From JAJYTL01 sp046705265 (GTDB taxonomy: Bacteria > Pseudomonadota > Alphaproteobacteria > Ferrovibrionales > Ferrovibrionaceae): a DNA stretch of 47,411 bases. The notes under the pieces were generated by a model. It saw nothing but the letters and a program-made list of their open reading frames with translations, was not told the origin of the DNA and did no database searches. Of this stretch, positions 1 to 9,102 are shown piece by piece (position 1 is the first letter of the stretch; every line of letters starts with the position of its first letter). A program made the position numbers and the translations under genes. The stretch is from the NCBI GenBank assembly GCA_046705265.1, contig JBJKQL010000080.1, positions 1 through 47,411 on the forward strand. The letters run 5' to 3'.

Positions 1-123
1 GCCGCGTCGGCGACCGGCAAGGCGGCGCAGGAGGTGCTGCAGTCGGCGGGCGAGGTCGGCAAGCAGACCGATCTGTTGAAGCGAGAGGTCGACGAATTCC
101 TGGCCTCCACCCGCGCCGCCTGA
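1..123 (+). CDS. Methyl-accepting chemotaxis protein, C-terminal end (partial)
   Basis: Frame 1 is open from the first base to a TGA at 121-123 and encodes the last 40 residues of a protein. The segment is Ala-rich and helical, with the pattern TGKAAQEVLQSAGEVGKQ followed by LLKREVDEFLAS and a short Arg-Ala-Ala end. This is how the cytoplasmic signalling helix of alphaproteobacterial methyl-accepting chemotaxis receptors usually finishes (a heptad coiled coil, then LxxEVDxFL). The start, ligand-binding part and HAMP region lie outside the window. A receptor of this kind would signal to CheA/CheW at the cell pole or in cytoplasmic clusters. The family call rests on the tail alone. Confidence 0.7.
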   Translation, partial: AASATGKAAQEVLQSAGEVGKQTDLLKREVDEFLASTRAA

Positions 124-615
124 GCGCGGGGGGTCGACTGACAACGCCGGCTTCGGGCGCATCATCAATGCCGCACTTTTCTACCTGCCCGCCTGTCTCG
201 TCATCGACGGTCTCGGCGTCCGGTTTGCGCGGTCTCCGTCTGGCACGCCGCTTCTAGGTGACGTTTCGGTACGGGTCGTTGCGGGTTATGGCGGCAGCAG
301 GTCTGCCTGCGCTCTGGCGCGGGCCCATCCACAGCATGACCCCAACTACGGGTCAGCTACAGCGCGCATGGGCTCCGGAAGGTGTCAGTGACGTGCCTCG
401 CCGAAGCGGGGGAAACCCCGCTCCAGCTCATGACTTGGTTTGGTGGGAGCAACGTAAGAATGGCGGAACTTTATAGCGCCACTGCGGAGAGGAAGAAATT
501 GGCGTGCGAAGCGGGCAAACTACTGTTGTCGAGGTACGAAGTGTGGCAAGCCGAGACAAAGGTTTGCCATATTCGGACCCCTAGCCTGGGAAATTGAAGG
601 CTATAGAGACCAAGG
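124..615. other. Intergenic stretch without a supported gene
   Basis: About 490 bases lie between the chemotaxis receptor tail and tRNA-Val. Two short overlapping open frames (258-476 and 382-597, plus strand) occur, but they share sequence in different frames, show no recognisable domain and have no convincing ribosome binding site. I see no clear terminator hairpin after the receptor stop. Confidence 0.5.
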
Positions 616-691
616 TGGTGGGCGATACTGGACTCGAACCAGTGACCCCTGCGATGTGAACACAGTGCTCTACCAACTGAGCTAATCGCCC
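616..691 (-). tRNA. tRNA-Val (anticodon CAC)
   Basis: Read on the minus strand, the 76-base sequence folds as a full cloverleaf. The acceptor stem is GGGCGAT paired perfectly with ATCGCCC, the D-arm contains AGCTCAGTTGGTAGAGC, and the anticodon stem CTGTG/CGCAG (one T-G pair) encloses loop TTCACAT. The T-arm is ACTGG-TTCGAGT-CCAGT. The discriminator A and the 3' CCA are encoded (616-619). The loop gives anticodon CAC, which reads the valine codon GUG. No other tRNA lies next to it. Confidence 0.95.
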
Positions 692-727
692 CGCGCGCCT
701 TCGTATATGTCCCGAGCTCTCCCCGTG

Positions 728-3064
728 TCAAGGCGAAGCGCTGCTTAAGTCCGAGTGAACAAGCCGCCATATGCGTTCAGGCGTTACCGGCATATCCAAG
801 TGACGGATGCCAAAAGGCTTCAGCGCGTCAATCAGGCCATTCATTACGGCCGGCAATGCCCCGACGCAACCGGCTTCGCCACAGCCCTTGATGCCGAGCG
901 GGTTTGAGGTGGCGGGCACCTCAAGAAAAGTGACGTCAAGCACCGGAACGTCGTCGGCGCGGGGCAAGTCGTAATCCATCAGCGAGCCGCTCAAAAGCTG
1001 GCCGCTGGCATCGAAGACAGTATGTTCGAGGAGAGCCTGTCCGATACCCTGAACAATGCCGCCGTGGACCTGGCCAGCGGCCAGCAGTGGATTGATGACG
1101 CGCCCGAAATCATCGACCACGGTATAGCGGATGAGGGCGATGGTGCCGGTCTCCGGGTCGACCTCGATCTCGGCGACGTGACAGCCGTTGGGGAAAGTGA
1201 AGTTTTCCCTCGCATATTGCGCGCTCTCGTCGAGGCCGGGGGTCATGCCTGAAGGCAATCGGCTGGGGTCTCGAGCGAGGTCGGCGAGTGCGGAAATGTC
1301 GAGAGCCCGGTCGGTTCCGGCGATGGTGAAACGGCCTTCGTGAAATTCGATATCGTCGACCGCGGCTTCGAGCACATGGGCGGCGAGTGTTTTGCCCTTG
1401 GCAATGACCTTGTCCACCGCAAGCACCAGGGCCGAGCCTCCGAGCTGAAGCGAACGCGAACCGCCATGACCGCCGCCGGTGGCAACGTAATCCGTGTCGC
1501 CCTGAATCAGGCGGATCTTCTCGAAAGGTACGCCCAGGCGTTCGGCGAGAATCTGGGCATAGGTCGTCGCGTGGCCCTGGCCGTTCGATTGCGTGCCGAT
1601 GGCGAGACTGACGCCGCCGTCCGATTCAAAATGGATGGCGGCCGCTTCCTGCGGGATGCCAAGGGTTGCCTCGCAATAGCAGGCAAGACCGAGGCCGCGG
1701 ATGCGGCCACGGCTCTCAGCCTCCGCTTTGCGGGCAGGAAAGCCGGCATGATCGGCGCGCGCGAGCGCACGATCGAGCACAGCGCCGAACTCTCCGGAAT
1801 CGATTTTCATGCCCATCGCGGTCTGATAGGGCATGGCCGAAGGGCTGATGAAGTTCCGCCGACGTAACGCGATGGCGTCGATGCCGCTCTCGCGTGCCGC
1901 CTCCTCAACCAGGCGTTCGATGATGTAGGCGGACTCTGGTCGACCTGCGCCGCGGTAGGCATCGACCGGAACGGTATTGGTGAAAACTCCCTTCACAGAG
2001 AAATGAATCGCCGGGATGGTGTAAAGGCCACCCATCACCGAGGCCGACGCATTGGTCGGTATGATCGGTGCGTTCGTCGAGAGATATGCGCCGAGATCGG
2101 CCACCACTTCAACCTTGAGTGCCGTAAAGCGGTGCTGGGCGTCGAGCGCGAGGTGCCCACGAATGACGCTTGCGCGGCCATGGGAGTCGCTCAAGAATCC
2201 TTCCGAACGCTCGGCGATCCATTTGACCGGCCGGCGGAGCTTCCGTGCCGCCCAAAGGACCAGGGCATATTCAGGATAAAGGAAGTTCTTGGTACCGAAG
2301 CCGCCGCCCACATCGGGCGTGACGACGCGAAGTTGATCGGGGGAAATGCGAAATACGCGCTCTGAAAGGAGTCGGCGCAGCGTGTGAACGCCCTGGCCTG
2401 CAACCCACAGCGTCAACCGGCCGGTCTCATCGTCTATGAGGCCAATCGCGCCCCTCGTCTCGATCGGATTGACGACGACGCGGTTGTTGACCAGGGTGAG
2501 CGAAACGACACGAGCGGCGGCGGCTAACGCCGCATCGGTTGCGGCGCAATCGCCTTTTTCCCAATCGAATGAAAGATTGTCCGGAATGGCATCGAAGAGT
2601 CGCGGCGCGCCGGGCTTCAACGCCGTTTCCGCTTCGATGACGGGGGTCAAATGTCTGTAATTGGCGATGATGCGCTCGGCAGCGTCGCGCGCTTGTGCCA
2701 GCGTCTCGGCAACAACGAAGGCGACAGGTTCTCCGAGATATCGGACGCGATCCTGCGCCAGCATCGGCCGATCGGGCGTTTTATGCGGTGTGCCGTCACG
2801 GCTCTGGATTTGCTGCCCGCAAGGGATAAAGCCGAGCCCTTCCTCGGAGAGTTCTGCGCCTGTGAAGACAGCGAGAACGCCCGGCATTGTCCGAGCGTCG
2901 GCTGTCTCGACGGCAATCAATTGAGCGTGAGCGTGCGGCGAGCGCAGGACGTAGCCGTAAGCCATTCCAGGCATGGCGATGTCGTCGATATAGCGCCCCT
3001 TGCCCTTGAGAAACCGCGGGTCCTCCATCCGAAGGACCGGTTGTCCAATGCCAAAAGAACTCAT
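728..3064 (-). CDS. Xanthine dehydrogenase/CoxL family molybdopterin-binding large subunit (form II type)
   Basis: This 778-residue protein is the catalytic large subunit of a molybdenum hydroxylase (xanthine oxidase family). Visible landmarks are the N-terminal ald_Xan_dh_C-type domain (PRFLKGKGRYIDDI from residue 17), the Mo-cofactor loop GGGFGTK (253-259), the active-site loop AYRGAGR (369-375) and the catalytic Glu in KGCGEAG (near 730). AYRGAGR is the form II signature, not the AYRCSFR of true aerobic CO dehydrogenase, so a hydroxylase of another substrate is more likely. The ATG at 3064 is chosen over an upstream start at 3139 because AAGGAAAGG lies just ahead of it and the extra N-terminus matches nothing. 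It is the last gene after the CMD and MFS genes. The FAD (CoxM) and 2Fe-2S (CoxS) subunits normally encoded beside it are absent. Confidence 0.88.
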   Translation of the reverse strand: MSSFGIGQPVLRMEDPRFLKGKGRYIDDIAMPGMAYGYVLRSPHAHAQLIAVETADARTMPGVLAVFTGAELSEEGLGFIPCGQQIQSRDGTPHKTPDRPMLAQDRVRYLGEPVAFVVAETLAQARDAAERIIANYRHLTPVIEAETALKPGAPRLFDAIPDNLSFDWEKGDCAATDAALAAAARVVSLTLVNNRVVVNPIETRGAIGLIDDETGRLTLWVAGQGVHTLRRLLSERVFRISPDQLRVVTPDVGGGFGTKNFLYPEYALVLWAARKLRRPVKWIAERSEGFLSDSHGRASVIRGHLALDAQHRFTALKVEVVADLGAYLSTNAPIIPTNASASVMGGLYTIPAIHFSVKGVFTNTVPVDAYRGAGRPESAYIIERLVEEAARESGIDAIALRRRNFISPSAMPYQTAMGMKIDSGEFGAVLDRALARADHAGFPARKAEAESRGRIRGLGLACYCEATLGIPQEAAAIHFESDGGVSLAIGTQSNGQGHATTYAQILAERLGVPFEKIRLIQGDTDYVATGGGHGGSRSLQLGGSALVLAVDKVIAKGKTLAAHVLEAAVDDIEFHEGRFTIAGTDRALDISALADLARDPSRLPSGMTPGLDESAQYARENFTFPNGCHVAEIEVDPETGTIALIRYTVVDDFGRVINPLLAAGQVHGGIVQGIGQALLEHTVFDASGQLLSGSLMDYDLPRADDVPVLDVTFLEVPATSNPLGIKGCGEAGCVGALPAVMNGLIDALKPFGIRHLDMPVTPERIWRLVHSDLSSASP

Positions 3065-3135
3065 ATCCCTTTCCTTCCGTACGCTTTGCGAGTCGATGTA
3101 CCTCGCCCCCGGCAGGTTCTTGTGTCGCGTTTCTC

Positions 3136-4329
3136 TCAACTTCCTTTGGTTTTCGGCAGCCGCAACGCGAGCGCGCTGATCAGCGTGATCAGTCCCCCGA
3201 GCGCGACCGGGGCGAAGGCGACCATTGGAATCCCGGTATCATCCCAAGCAATGCCGCCGATAAGTGGCACGAAGAACGCGAGCCCATAGCCGATCGTGAA
3301 CATTGCGGCAGACACGCGGTGGACATTGTCCGCCGTGGCGAGGATCGGCGGCAGCGCGAGCGCCAAGACAAGGCACAACGCCGCTGCGAATCCGATGATG
3401 CCAGCGGACGCGATCATGCCGGCCGTCGGCAAGGTAACAAAACCGATAGCACTGCCAAGCGCGAGGAATGCCGTCGTGATCAGTGGCCAACGACGACCGA
3501 CGAAGAGACCAGGCAAGAAGGCGACGATAAATGACCCCGGCCATTGACCGACGTTGAGCGCGGTCAGGCAGGGGCCGACGAGGCCGGGATGGCCGATGGC
3601 ATGAAGATAATCGGGAATGAAGGCATTGGCGCCGAAGTAGGCTGCCGAGCAGCCGGCTTGCAGGCCGCCGACAACCCAGGTTTGCCGGTCGCTCCAATCC
3701 GGCCACCAGTGACGCCGGATGCCGGGCTCCGGGGGCGCGATTTTAGGCGTCAACAGCAGAAACAGAACGGCGGTACCGATGACCGGGACGGACCAAAAAG
3801 CAAAATTCAGACCCCAGCTGCCGCCGACGAGAGGCAGCACGAAGGGAAGTGTCAATGAGGCCGCCAGACCTTCTGAGACCACAAGGCCGTTGGCATAAAC
3901 CGCCGTCGCGAGGCCAACGCGCTGCGGGAACCATTGGTTGACGAGCGACGGTAGGGCCGGCTGGCAGACAGCGACGCCGGCTCCCATCACAAAGGTCATG
4001 AAGAACAGGATCGAGACGGAACCGCCGAGACCGCGAAGCGCGGAGCCGATGGCGATGAACAACAGTCCGACGATCAGCGCCCGTCGCGCGTCGAGACGGG
4101 CGATCAGAAGAGAGCCTGGAATGGCGGCGGCGGCGAGCAGCAAGACCGGAAGACCGGTCAGCGCGGCGATCCCCGCTTCGTCCAAGTGCAGTGCCTGATG
4201 AATCAGGGGCAGAACCGGCGGCACGGCCAGCACGGTGAGACGGAGGTCTATGCCCGCTAACCACATCAAGAGCAACGACAGCCAAAGGGATTGCTCTCCC
4301 CACGTGTGAGATTCGGTCGTTGCTGCCAT
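3136..4329 (-). CDS. MFS transporter, CynX/NimT-like
   Basis: A 397-residue polytopic inner-membrane protein with about twelve hydrophobic segments. The N-terminal half carries PPVLPLIHQALHLDEA and a short cytoplasmic loop LIARLDARRALIVG between helices 2 and 3, the usual MFS position-2/3 loop. Overall composition and the sequence QPALPSLVNQWFP resemble the CynX/NimT (cyanate/2-nitroimidazole) branch of the major facilitator superfamily. These carriers are proton-coupled uniporters or symporters for small organic anions; the substrate here cannot be read from sequence. It lies 113 bases downstream of the CMD gene and 71 bases upstream of the molybdenum hydroxylase start, all leftward. An operon supplying or exporting the hydroxylase substrate is a reasonable inference. 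Confidence 0.85.
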   Translation of the reverse strand: MAATTESHTWGEQSLWLSLLLMWLAGIDLRLTVLAVPPVLPLIHQALHLDEAGIAALTGLPVLLLAAAAIPGSLLIARLDARRALIVGLLFIAIGSALRGLGGSVSILFFMTFVMGAGVAVCQPALPSLVNQWFPQRVGLATAVYANGLVVSEGLAASLTLPFVLPLVGGSWGLNFAFWSVPVIGTAVLFLLLTPKIAPPEPGIRRHWWPDWSDRQTWVVGGLQAGCSAAYFGANAFIPDYLHAIGHPGLVGPCLTALNVGQWPGSFIVAFLPGLFVGRRWPLITTAFLALGSAIGFVTLPTAGMIASAGIIGFAAALCLVLALALPPILATADNVHRVSAAMFTIGYGLAFFVPLIGGIAWDDTGIPMVAFAPVALGGLITLISALALRLPKTKGS

Positions 4330-4442
4330 GACGGGTAACAGATCCCTGTTATCGGCGCTTCGGAGCAGATCGCGGAAACCGCCGACGGTGATGACGGTCC
4401 GCGAGCAGGCCAGTCTTTCGCCGAGCGTTCTCTTGCATCGAG

Positions 4443-4991
4443 TCAGTCGGCCAGCGGCAGGGTACCGCCCGGCACCGGCACCTGGAAGACGTTGAGGGTC
4501 ATCGACACGAGAGTGTAATAGCCGAGAATAGCGACAAGGTCGACCACGCCCGCGTCGCCGAGGACGGCCCTCGCCGTCGCGTAGGTGACGTCGCCGACCT
4601 CGTGCTTGGTGTGAAGCTCGGTCGCGAAGGTGTAGACGATCTCTTCGTCACGGTTGACGAAGGACGGCGTCCTCTTGGCCTCGATCGCAGCAATGATTTC
4701 CGGTGCCACGCCCGCTTTGAGGGCCATGCGAGCGTGCATGTACCACTCGAATTGGGCGCGCCAAAAGCGGCCCGTGACGAGAATGGCCAGTTCCGAGAGC
4801 CGTGACGGAAGCGCGGAGTGAAAGCGGCAGAACTCACCGAGGCTCTGCGCGCGATCGGCGAGGATAGGTGAGTGCAGCCAGGGCAAGAAGGGACCGCCGA
4901 TACCCCCACGCGGGCCGCCGACGATGCGGTCGTACACTTGGCGTTGCTCGGGGGTCATCGTTTCAGGGGTAAGCTCGGGAAGCCGGCTCAT
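4443..4991 (-). CDS. Carboxymuconolactone decarboxylase (CMD) family protein
   Basis: A 182-residue all-helical protein of the AhpD/CMD fold. It begins SRLPELTPETMTPEQRQVYD, typical of the long CMD-family proteins of proteobacteria, and the core RLSELAILVTGRFWRAQFEWYMHARMALKAGV matches the CMD helix pair. The AhpD CxxC redox pair is not present: the corresponding segment reads FWRAQFEWYMH with no cysteines. A thiol peroxidase role is therefore unlikely, and a lactone-ring or decarboxylase-type role is possible. ATG 4991 is preferred over a TTG four codons upstream because GGAG sits six bases before it. It is the first gene of the leftward CMD-MFS-hydroxylase set. The substrate is unknown. Confidence 0.88.
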   Translation of the reverse strand: MSRLPELTPETMTPEQRQVYDRIVGGPRGGIGGPFLPWLHSPILADRAQSLGEFCRFHSALPSRLSELAILVTGRFWRAQFEWYMHARMALKAGVAPEIIAAIEAKRTPSFVNRDEEIVYTFATELHTKHEVGDVTYATARAVLGDAGVVDLVAILGYYTLVSMTLNVFQVPVPGGTLPLAD

Positions 4992-5496
4992 GATCTGCTC
5001 CAAGACGAGACAATCCGCTGGGCGGGATGACGATTAGTGCTAAGACCAGGAGAGAACGGGATCAAGTCTGCGCGGATAGGATATCTGCCAGAAAGTGGCC
5101 GCACCCATGGCCTAGCGGACGAGGTTGACTCGAAGCGAGCTCGCCGTCCAGCACAATGGCTTGACTGCCGACAAAACCCGGTTCTGCGCTCGTCAGCCGG
5201 ATGGCCGCTTGCATGCGCAATTCGTGCTTCTTTTCGAGAAATGCGCAAGGCAATCGAATCGTCTTCCTGGTGTCCGTCCCCAAGGCGGGTATGGGCTAAA
5301 CGGCGCTCCTCGCGCCCACCGCGGCGAGGGCCCTTACGTCTTGTTTACCGGTATCGTCGGCGCCATGTGCCATAGCGGCCATCTTACGTTCCCGTCGCGC
5401 CACGCTCTTCCTCCCGATGTGCGGATTTCCTATAATCCATAGAATGCGGCACGCGAGGGGGCAAACTGCCGGTGCCTGCGGCCGGACTTTGTGGGG
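4992..5496. other. Intergenic stretch, mostly featureless
   Basis: About 500 bases separate the CMD gene from the DUF4169 gene. Several short open frames overlap on both strands without domains or ribosome binding sites. The only recognisable piece is a short stretch on the minus strand near 5128-5214 that resembles the end of a short-chain dehydrogenase and is listed separately. Promoters for the leftward CMD operon should lie here, but I could not pick a convincing -35/-10 pair. Confidence 0.45.
5128..5214 (-). pseudogene. Possible remnant of a short-chain dehydrogenase C-terminus
   Basis: On the minus strand this segment reads AAIRLTSAEPGFVGSQ followed by AIVLDGELAS. That resembles the conserved end of short-chain dehydrogenase/reductases (xxFLASDEAxFVTGQxLxVDGG). 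No Rossmann GxxxGIG or YxxxK segment is present upstream, and the frame continues into unrelated sequence on both sides. If real, it is a decayed fragment only. The resemblance is by eye and could be chance. Confidence 0.25.
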
Positions 5497-5697
5497 TCAG
5501 TTCTTGGCGGGAGGGTCAACGTCCGATTCCAGCCGCTTGCCCTCAAGATCGTGCTCCAGGCGCTCGCGCTCGTAGCGATTCGTCGAGCGTTCGGAGGGGC
5601 TAAGTCCGTGCCGGACCCGGTTCTCGCCGGCCCGTGCGCCATCCCTTCGACGCGAACGTTCCTTGCGGTATTGATTGAGATTGACTACATCCCCCAT
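5497..5697 (-). CDS. DUF4169 family protein
   Basis: A 66-residue basic, charged protein beginning MGDVVNLNQYRKERSRR, which is the family signature (x-x-VVNLN-x-x-RK) of DUF4169. The rest is a helical Arg/Glu-rich segment (GLSPSERSTNRYERERLEHDLEGKR). The function is unknown; it is cytosolic and lacks cysteines and membrane segments. The ATG at 5697 immediately follows an in-frame GTG and is the family's usual start. In many alphaproteobacteria this gene sits directly beside the RHH protein and fumarase. Here it lies about 3.4 kb away, with the rightward AsmA-like gene in between. Confidence 0.8.
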   Translation of the reverse strand: MGDVVNLNQYRKERSRRRDGARAGENRVRHGLSPSERSTNRYERERLEHDLEGKRLESDVDPPAKN

Positions 5698-5824
5698 CAC
5701 CGACGTCCGCTTTGCTGTTCCGCAGAGAGATGGTACGCCTTGTATAATCGTAAAAGCTTAGCTGATTTCCCGGGCGGCGCAACTAGGCGCGACAACGGCC
5801 GGCCGAGGTCCTAGGGGAACGCCC

Positions 5825-8800
5825 GTGAAAAGGATTGCCATCGGGGTTGGGATTGCGATCGTCGTCGCCGTGGCGGCCGCCCTAGCTGCGCCCTCGTTCA
5901 TTAACTGGACTCGTTATCGCCATCCGATTGCCGAGCGGATTTCGGCGCTGACGGGACGCGAGGTAAAAATCGGCGGCGCCATCTCGTTCCAGATTCTACC
6001 CGAACCGCAACTTATCGTGGGCGACGTCAGCGTTGCCAATCTTCCCGGCGCCCGCGCACCCGATATGGTGCGGATGCAATCGCTGACCGTGCGGGTCTCT
6101 CTCTTGCCGCTTCTCAGGGGACGGATCGCGGTGCAGAGCATCACGTTGGTCCGGCCGCTGGTGCGGCTCGAGATTCTTGGCACCGGCCAGGCAAACTGGG
6201 TTCTGCATCCAGCGGTGCAGACGGCGAGTGCACAAAGAGGAGCGGCGGCGGCTCTCGGGGCCGTCCGCCTGGATTCGGTCACTGTGCGCGACGGCACCGT
6301 GATCTACACCGGGGGGCCCGGAAAGAAACCGCTGCGCTTTGAGATGATTAACGCCGATCTCGGGGCCGTTACTCTGGCCGGGCCCTATCGTCTGCAAGGA
6401 AGCATGGTGGCGAGGGGTACGCCATTGTTGTTTCGCGTCGATCTCGGCCGCTGGACCCCCGATCATCAGGCCCCGCTGCTGGCGCATGTCGACTTCACGA
6501 AAGACAAGAGTCGCTTGACCGTCGACGGCGTGCTTGTCAGGACTTTCGGAACGGATCGTTTCAACGGCACCGTCAAGGCGGATGGCGACAGTTTTGCGAG
6601 AGCTATCGCGGCAGTAAGCGGTTTGTCTGCGCCGCGACTCGACCTTCCCTTCAAACTCGATTTCCAGGCGACCGGCGATACAAAGGAGGTGTCGCTGAAC
6701 GATATCGGGTTCCAGTTTGGCGGTAATGCGATGAGCGGAGCGGCGACGGTCACGTTTACTTCCACCGGGCCGAACATCGACGCTACAATGGCGATTGGCT
6801 ATCTCAATCTCGATTCCTTCTTTAGCCGCGCACGAAGCTTGGAAGTTGTGACGAAGGGGTCGGCGTCGGCGGGCGAGGGAGCCGCATCCGCCACGGCGCC
6901 GATCATGTTCGTTCCCGGTCAGCTTCCGACCGGTTTCTCCGTTTCACTGGATCTCCGCGTGTCGGTGTCCTCGTTTCACGGGGGTATTCTGCGCGACATG
7001 CGGTTCGCCGGCAGCCTGAAGAACGGCCAGCTCGCGATTAACCGATTCGGCGCGCTTTTACCCGGAGCCTCGACCATTGCGCTGACGGGCGCTACGGCCG
7101 GATCACCGCAAGCGCCAAAATTCTCTGGCCAAGTCACGCTTGCCTCCGCCGATATGCGCGCCTTTCTTGCTTGGCTCGGGGTCGACACTCATCTTGTCCC
7201 GCCGGGCCGGCTCACGATATTCACGGCACATATACCGTTCAGCGCGACCCCCCAGAGCGTGAGCGCCGACCAAATTGACGTTCATCTCGATCAGTCGCAC
7301 CTCACTGGACAGGGCACGCTGACCTTTGCCCCTCGTCCGACGTTGGGCCTCGACCTCGCTCTTGACCGTATCGATCTCGACGACTATTTGCCGTCGGCCA
7401 CGGACCAAGGCGGTTCCGCGGCGGCGGCGACAGCCGGACCGGTACCGAGCGCACCCGCGACGCCGGGCGGAGCCGACGCGGGCTCTGAGGCTTGGTCCGC
7501 GTCGCTGGCCGCGCTGGCTGCGGCGGATATCAACCTCAATCTCCATGTCGGAGAGGTGATCTACCACGTCGTGCCGATCAATGGCGTCACGCTCAATCTG
7601 CAGACGAAAGACGGCGCCATTGATCTCCAGCAGTTCAAGATTGCAAACGCGGGGGGAGGCTCGCTTGTCGTCTCGGGGACTGCCACCGGCCTCGCCGCGA
7701 AGCCGAATTATAAAGGAACGCTAGCCCTTCAGGCCCCAGGTATCGGGGTTTTTGCCCGTCTCGGCGGGTTTGCGCCGCCGGTCGCTTGGAACGGACTGCG
7801 CGGGTTGAAACTTGCCGCCACGGTGAAAGGAGACGCATCGGGATTCACGCTGAGCGGCCTCGATCTCGCACTTGGTCCCGACCAAGCCGGCGGCGATATC
7901 GAGCTTCGGTTTGCGAGCCCGCGGCCGAGCATCCGCGCCAATCTGACGGTGGCCAACCTATCGCTCGATCCCTTTCTTGGCACTGACGCGACGGCGAGTG
8001 GATCGACTGCCACGGGAGGCAGTGCATTGACCTCGGGCGCAACCACTTCGCCGTCTGGTAGCGCGTCGGCGGTGGCGCCCGTCTGGTCGGCACGTCCGTT
8101 CAATCTCGCGCCGCTTGGTTGGGCCGATGGGATCGCCGCATTGAACGCGAAGGAGATTACGGTTCGTGGCTACCAGATTCGCGACGTCGAGATCACGGCG
8201 ACGTTGAATAATGGGACGGTGACGCTAAACCCAATCCGCGGTCTCTTGCTGGGGGGGGCTCTTGCCGCCAAGGCGCATCTTTCGTATGGCGGCAATCCGA
8301 GTTTTGATGCGAGCTTCGTTTGGAAAGACGTGGACCTGCAACGGCTGTTGTTCGGCATGGCTGGGGTCGGTATGTTTTCGGGGCAGAGTACGCTGAGCGG
8401 GACGCTACGAACTAACGGCGCAACCCCTGCCACGGCGATTGGCAACCTTGCGGGGAAGGTTACGGTCGGCATCGATACGGGCGCAATTCAAGGCATCGAC
8501 GTTGGACGGCTCGGCAGAGATCTTGGTAAGGTAAAAACAGCGAGTGCGTTGATCGCATTGAGTAATGCGGCGACGAGCGGCGGCAGGACGGACATCGTCG
8601 CGGCGCAAAGCATCTGGACAATTGCGAAAGGTATCGCCCGCACCAGTGACGCCGAAGCGACATTTCCAGATGGCACCGCGACCATGCAGGGCTGGCTCGA
8701 TCTGCCATCGTGGTCGATGGTCCTGAAGAGTAAGATCAATATAGCGGGATATGCTAAGGCACCACCGCTCGGCATAGCGCTTTCTGGGGCTATCTCAGAT

Positions 8801-9034
8801 CCGGTGCGGCGCCTGAAGACGGCAGCACTCGAGAAATATGTTGCTGCGTCCGCTGCGGCTTTGGCGAGCGAGCAAGGGACGACAGAAGGACCCGCGCACA
8901 AATCGCAAGGCAAGCCGATCGTGCCAATTGGAGAAAAAGCAGCGCCGGAAAAAACGCCCAAGCCGAAACCGGCGTTGCCGAATAGGCCGCTGCCGACGGA
9001 ACCTAAGAAGATTCCCTCCGGCGCCAAATCCTGA
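5825..9034 (+). CDS. AsmA family protein
   Basis: A 1,069-residue envelope protein with one N-terminal membrane helix (IAIGVGIAIVVAVAAALAAP, residues 4-23) followed by the AsmA opening WTRYRHPIAERISALTGREVKIGG. The remainder is a very long beta-rich repeat region of the AsmA/TamB bridge type, with Ala/Gly/Ser/Thr-rich linkers near residues 535-560 and 722-760. A conserved AsmA C-terminal block follows (around 870-990, containing the sequence SGTLRTNG and a late LPSWSMVLKSKI). The tail is Lys/Pro-rich. Such proteins are anchored in the inner membrane and span the periplasm; they are linked to phospholipid transport to the outer membrane. The GTG start has AGGGGAA six bases upstream. It is a monocistronic rightward gene between leftward neighbours. 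Confidence 0.88.
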   Translation: MKRIAIGVGIAIVVAVAAALAAPSFINWTRYRHPIAERISALTGREVKIGGAISFQILPEPQLIVGDVSVANLPGARAPDMVRMQSLTVRVSLLPLLRGRIAVQSITLVRPLVRLEILGTGQANWVLHPAVQTASAQRGAAAALGAVRLDSVTVRDGTVIYTGGPGKKPLRFEMINADLGAVTLAGPYRLQGSMVARGTPLLFRVDLGRWTPDHQAPLLAHVDFTKDKSRLTVDGVLVRTFGTDRFNGTVKADGDSFARAIAAVSGLSAPRLDLPFKLDFQATGDTKEVSLNDIGFQFGGNAMSGAATVTFTSTGPNIDATMAIGYLNLDSFFSRARSLEVVTKGSASAGEGAASATAPIMFVPGQLPTGFSVSLDLRVSVSSFHGGILRDMRFAGSLKNGQLAINRFGALLPGASTIALTGATAGSPQAPKFSGQVTLASADMRAFLAWLGVDTHLVPPGRLTIFTAHIPFSATPQSVSADQIDVHLDQSHLTGQGTLTFAPRPTLGLDLALDRIDLDDYLPSATDQGGSAAAATAGPVPSAPATPGGADAGSEAWSASLAALAAADINLNLHVGEVIYHVVPINGVTLNLQTKDGAIDLQQFKIANAGGGSLVVSGTATGLAAKPNYKGTLALQAPGIGVFARLGGFAPPVAWNGLRGLKLAATVKGDASGFTLSGLDLALGPDQAGGDIELRFASPRPSIRANLTVANLSLDPFLGTDATASGSTATGGSALTSGATTSPSGSASAVAPVWSARPFNLAPLGWADGIAALNAKEITVRGYQIRDVEITATLNNGTVTLNPIRGLLLGGALAAKAHLSYGGNPSFDASFVWKDVDLQRLLFGMAGVGMFSGQSTLSGTLRTNGATPATAIGNLAGKVTVGIDTGAIQGIDVGRLGRDLGKVKTASALIALSNAATSGGRTDIVAAQSIWTIAKGIARTSDAEATFPDGTATMQGWLDLPSWSMVLKSKINIAGYAKAPPLGIALSGAISDPVRRLKTAALEKYVAASAAALASEQGTTEGPAHKSQGKPIVPIGEKAAPEKTPKPKPALPNRPLPTEPKKIPSGAKS

Positions 9035-9102
9035 TTTACAAAAGTGACAGTTTCCGATTCGACGTTGCGGGAAGAGACCGGCACACGGCAATAGAGGAGG
9101 GA

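Noticed and set aside
258..597. Two overlapping small open frames (72 and 71 codons)
   Set aside because: They share bases in different frames, have no domain and lack good start signals. A real short protein cannot be fully excluded.
1340..1867. A 175-codon open frame on the plus strand
   Set aside because: Antisense to the molybdenum hydroxylase large subunit; no ribosome site or domain.
728..3064. Calling the CoxL-like gene a carbon monoxide dehydrogenase
   Set aside because: The active-site loop is AYRGAGR, the form II type, not AYRCSFR, and the small and medium subunit genes are missing.
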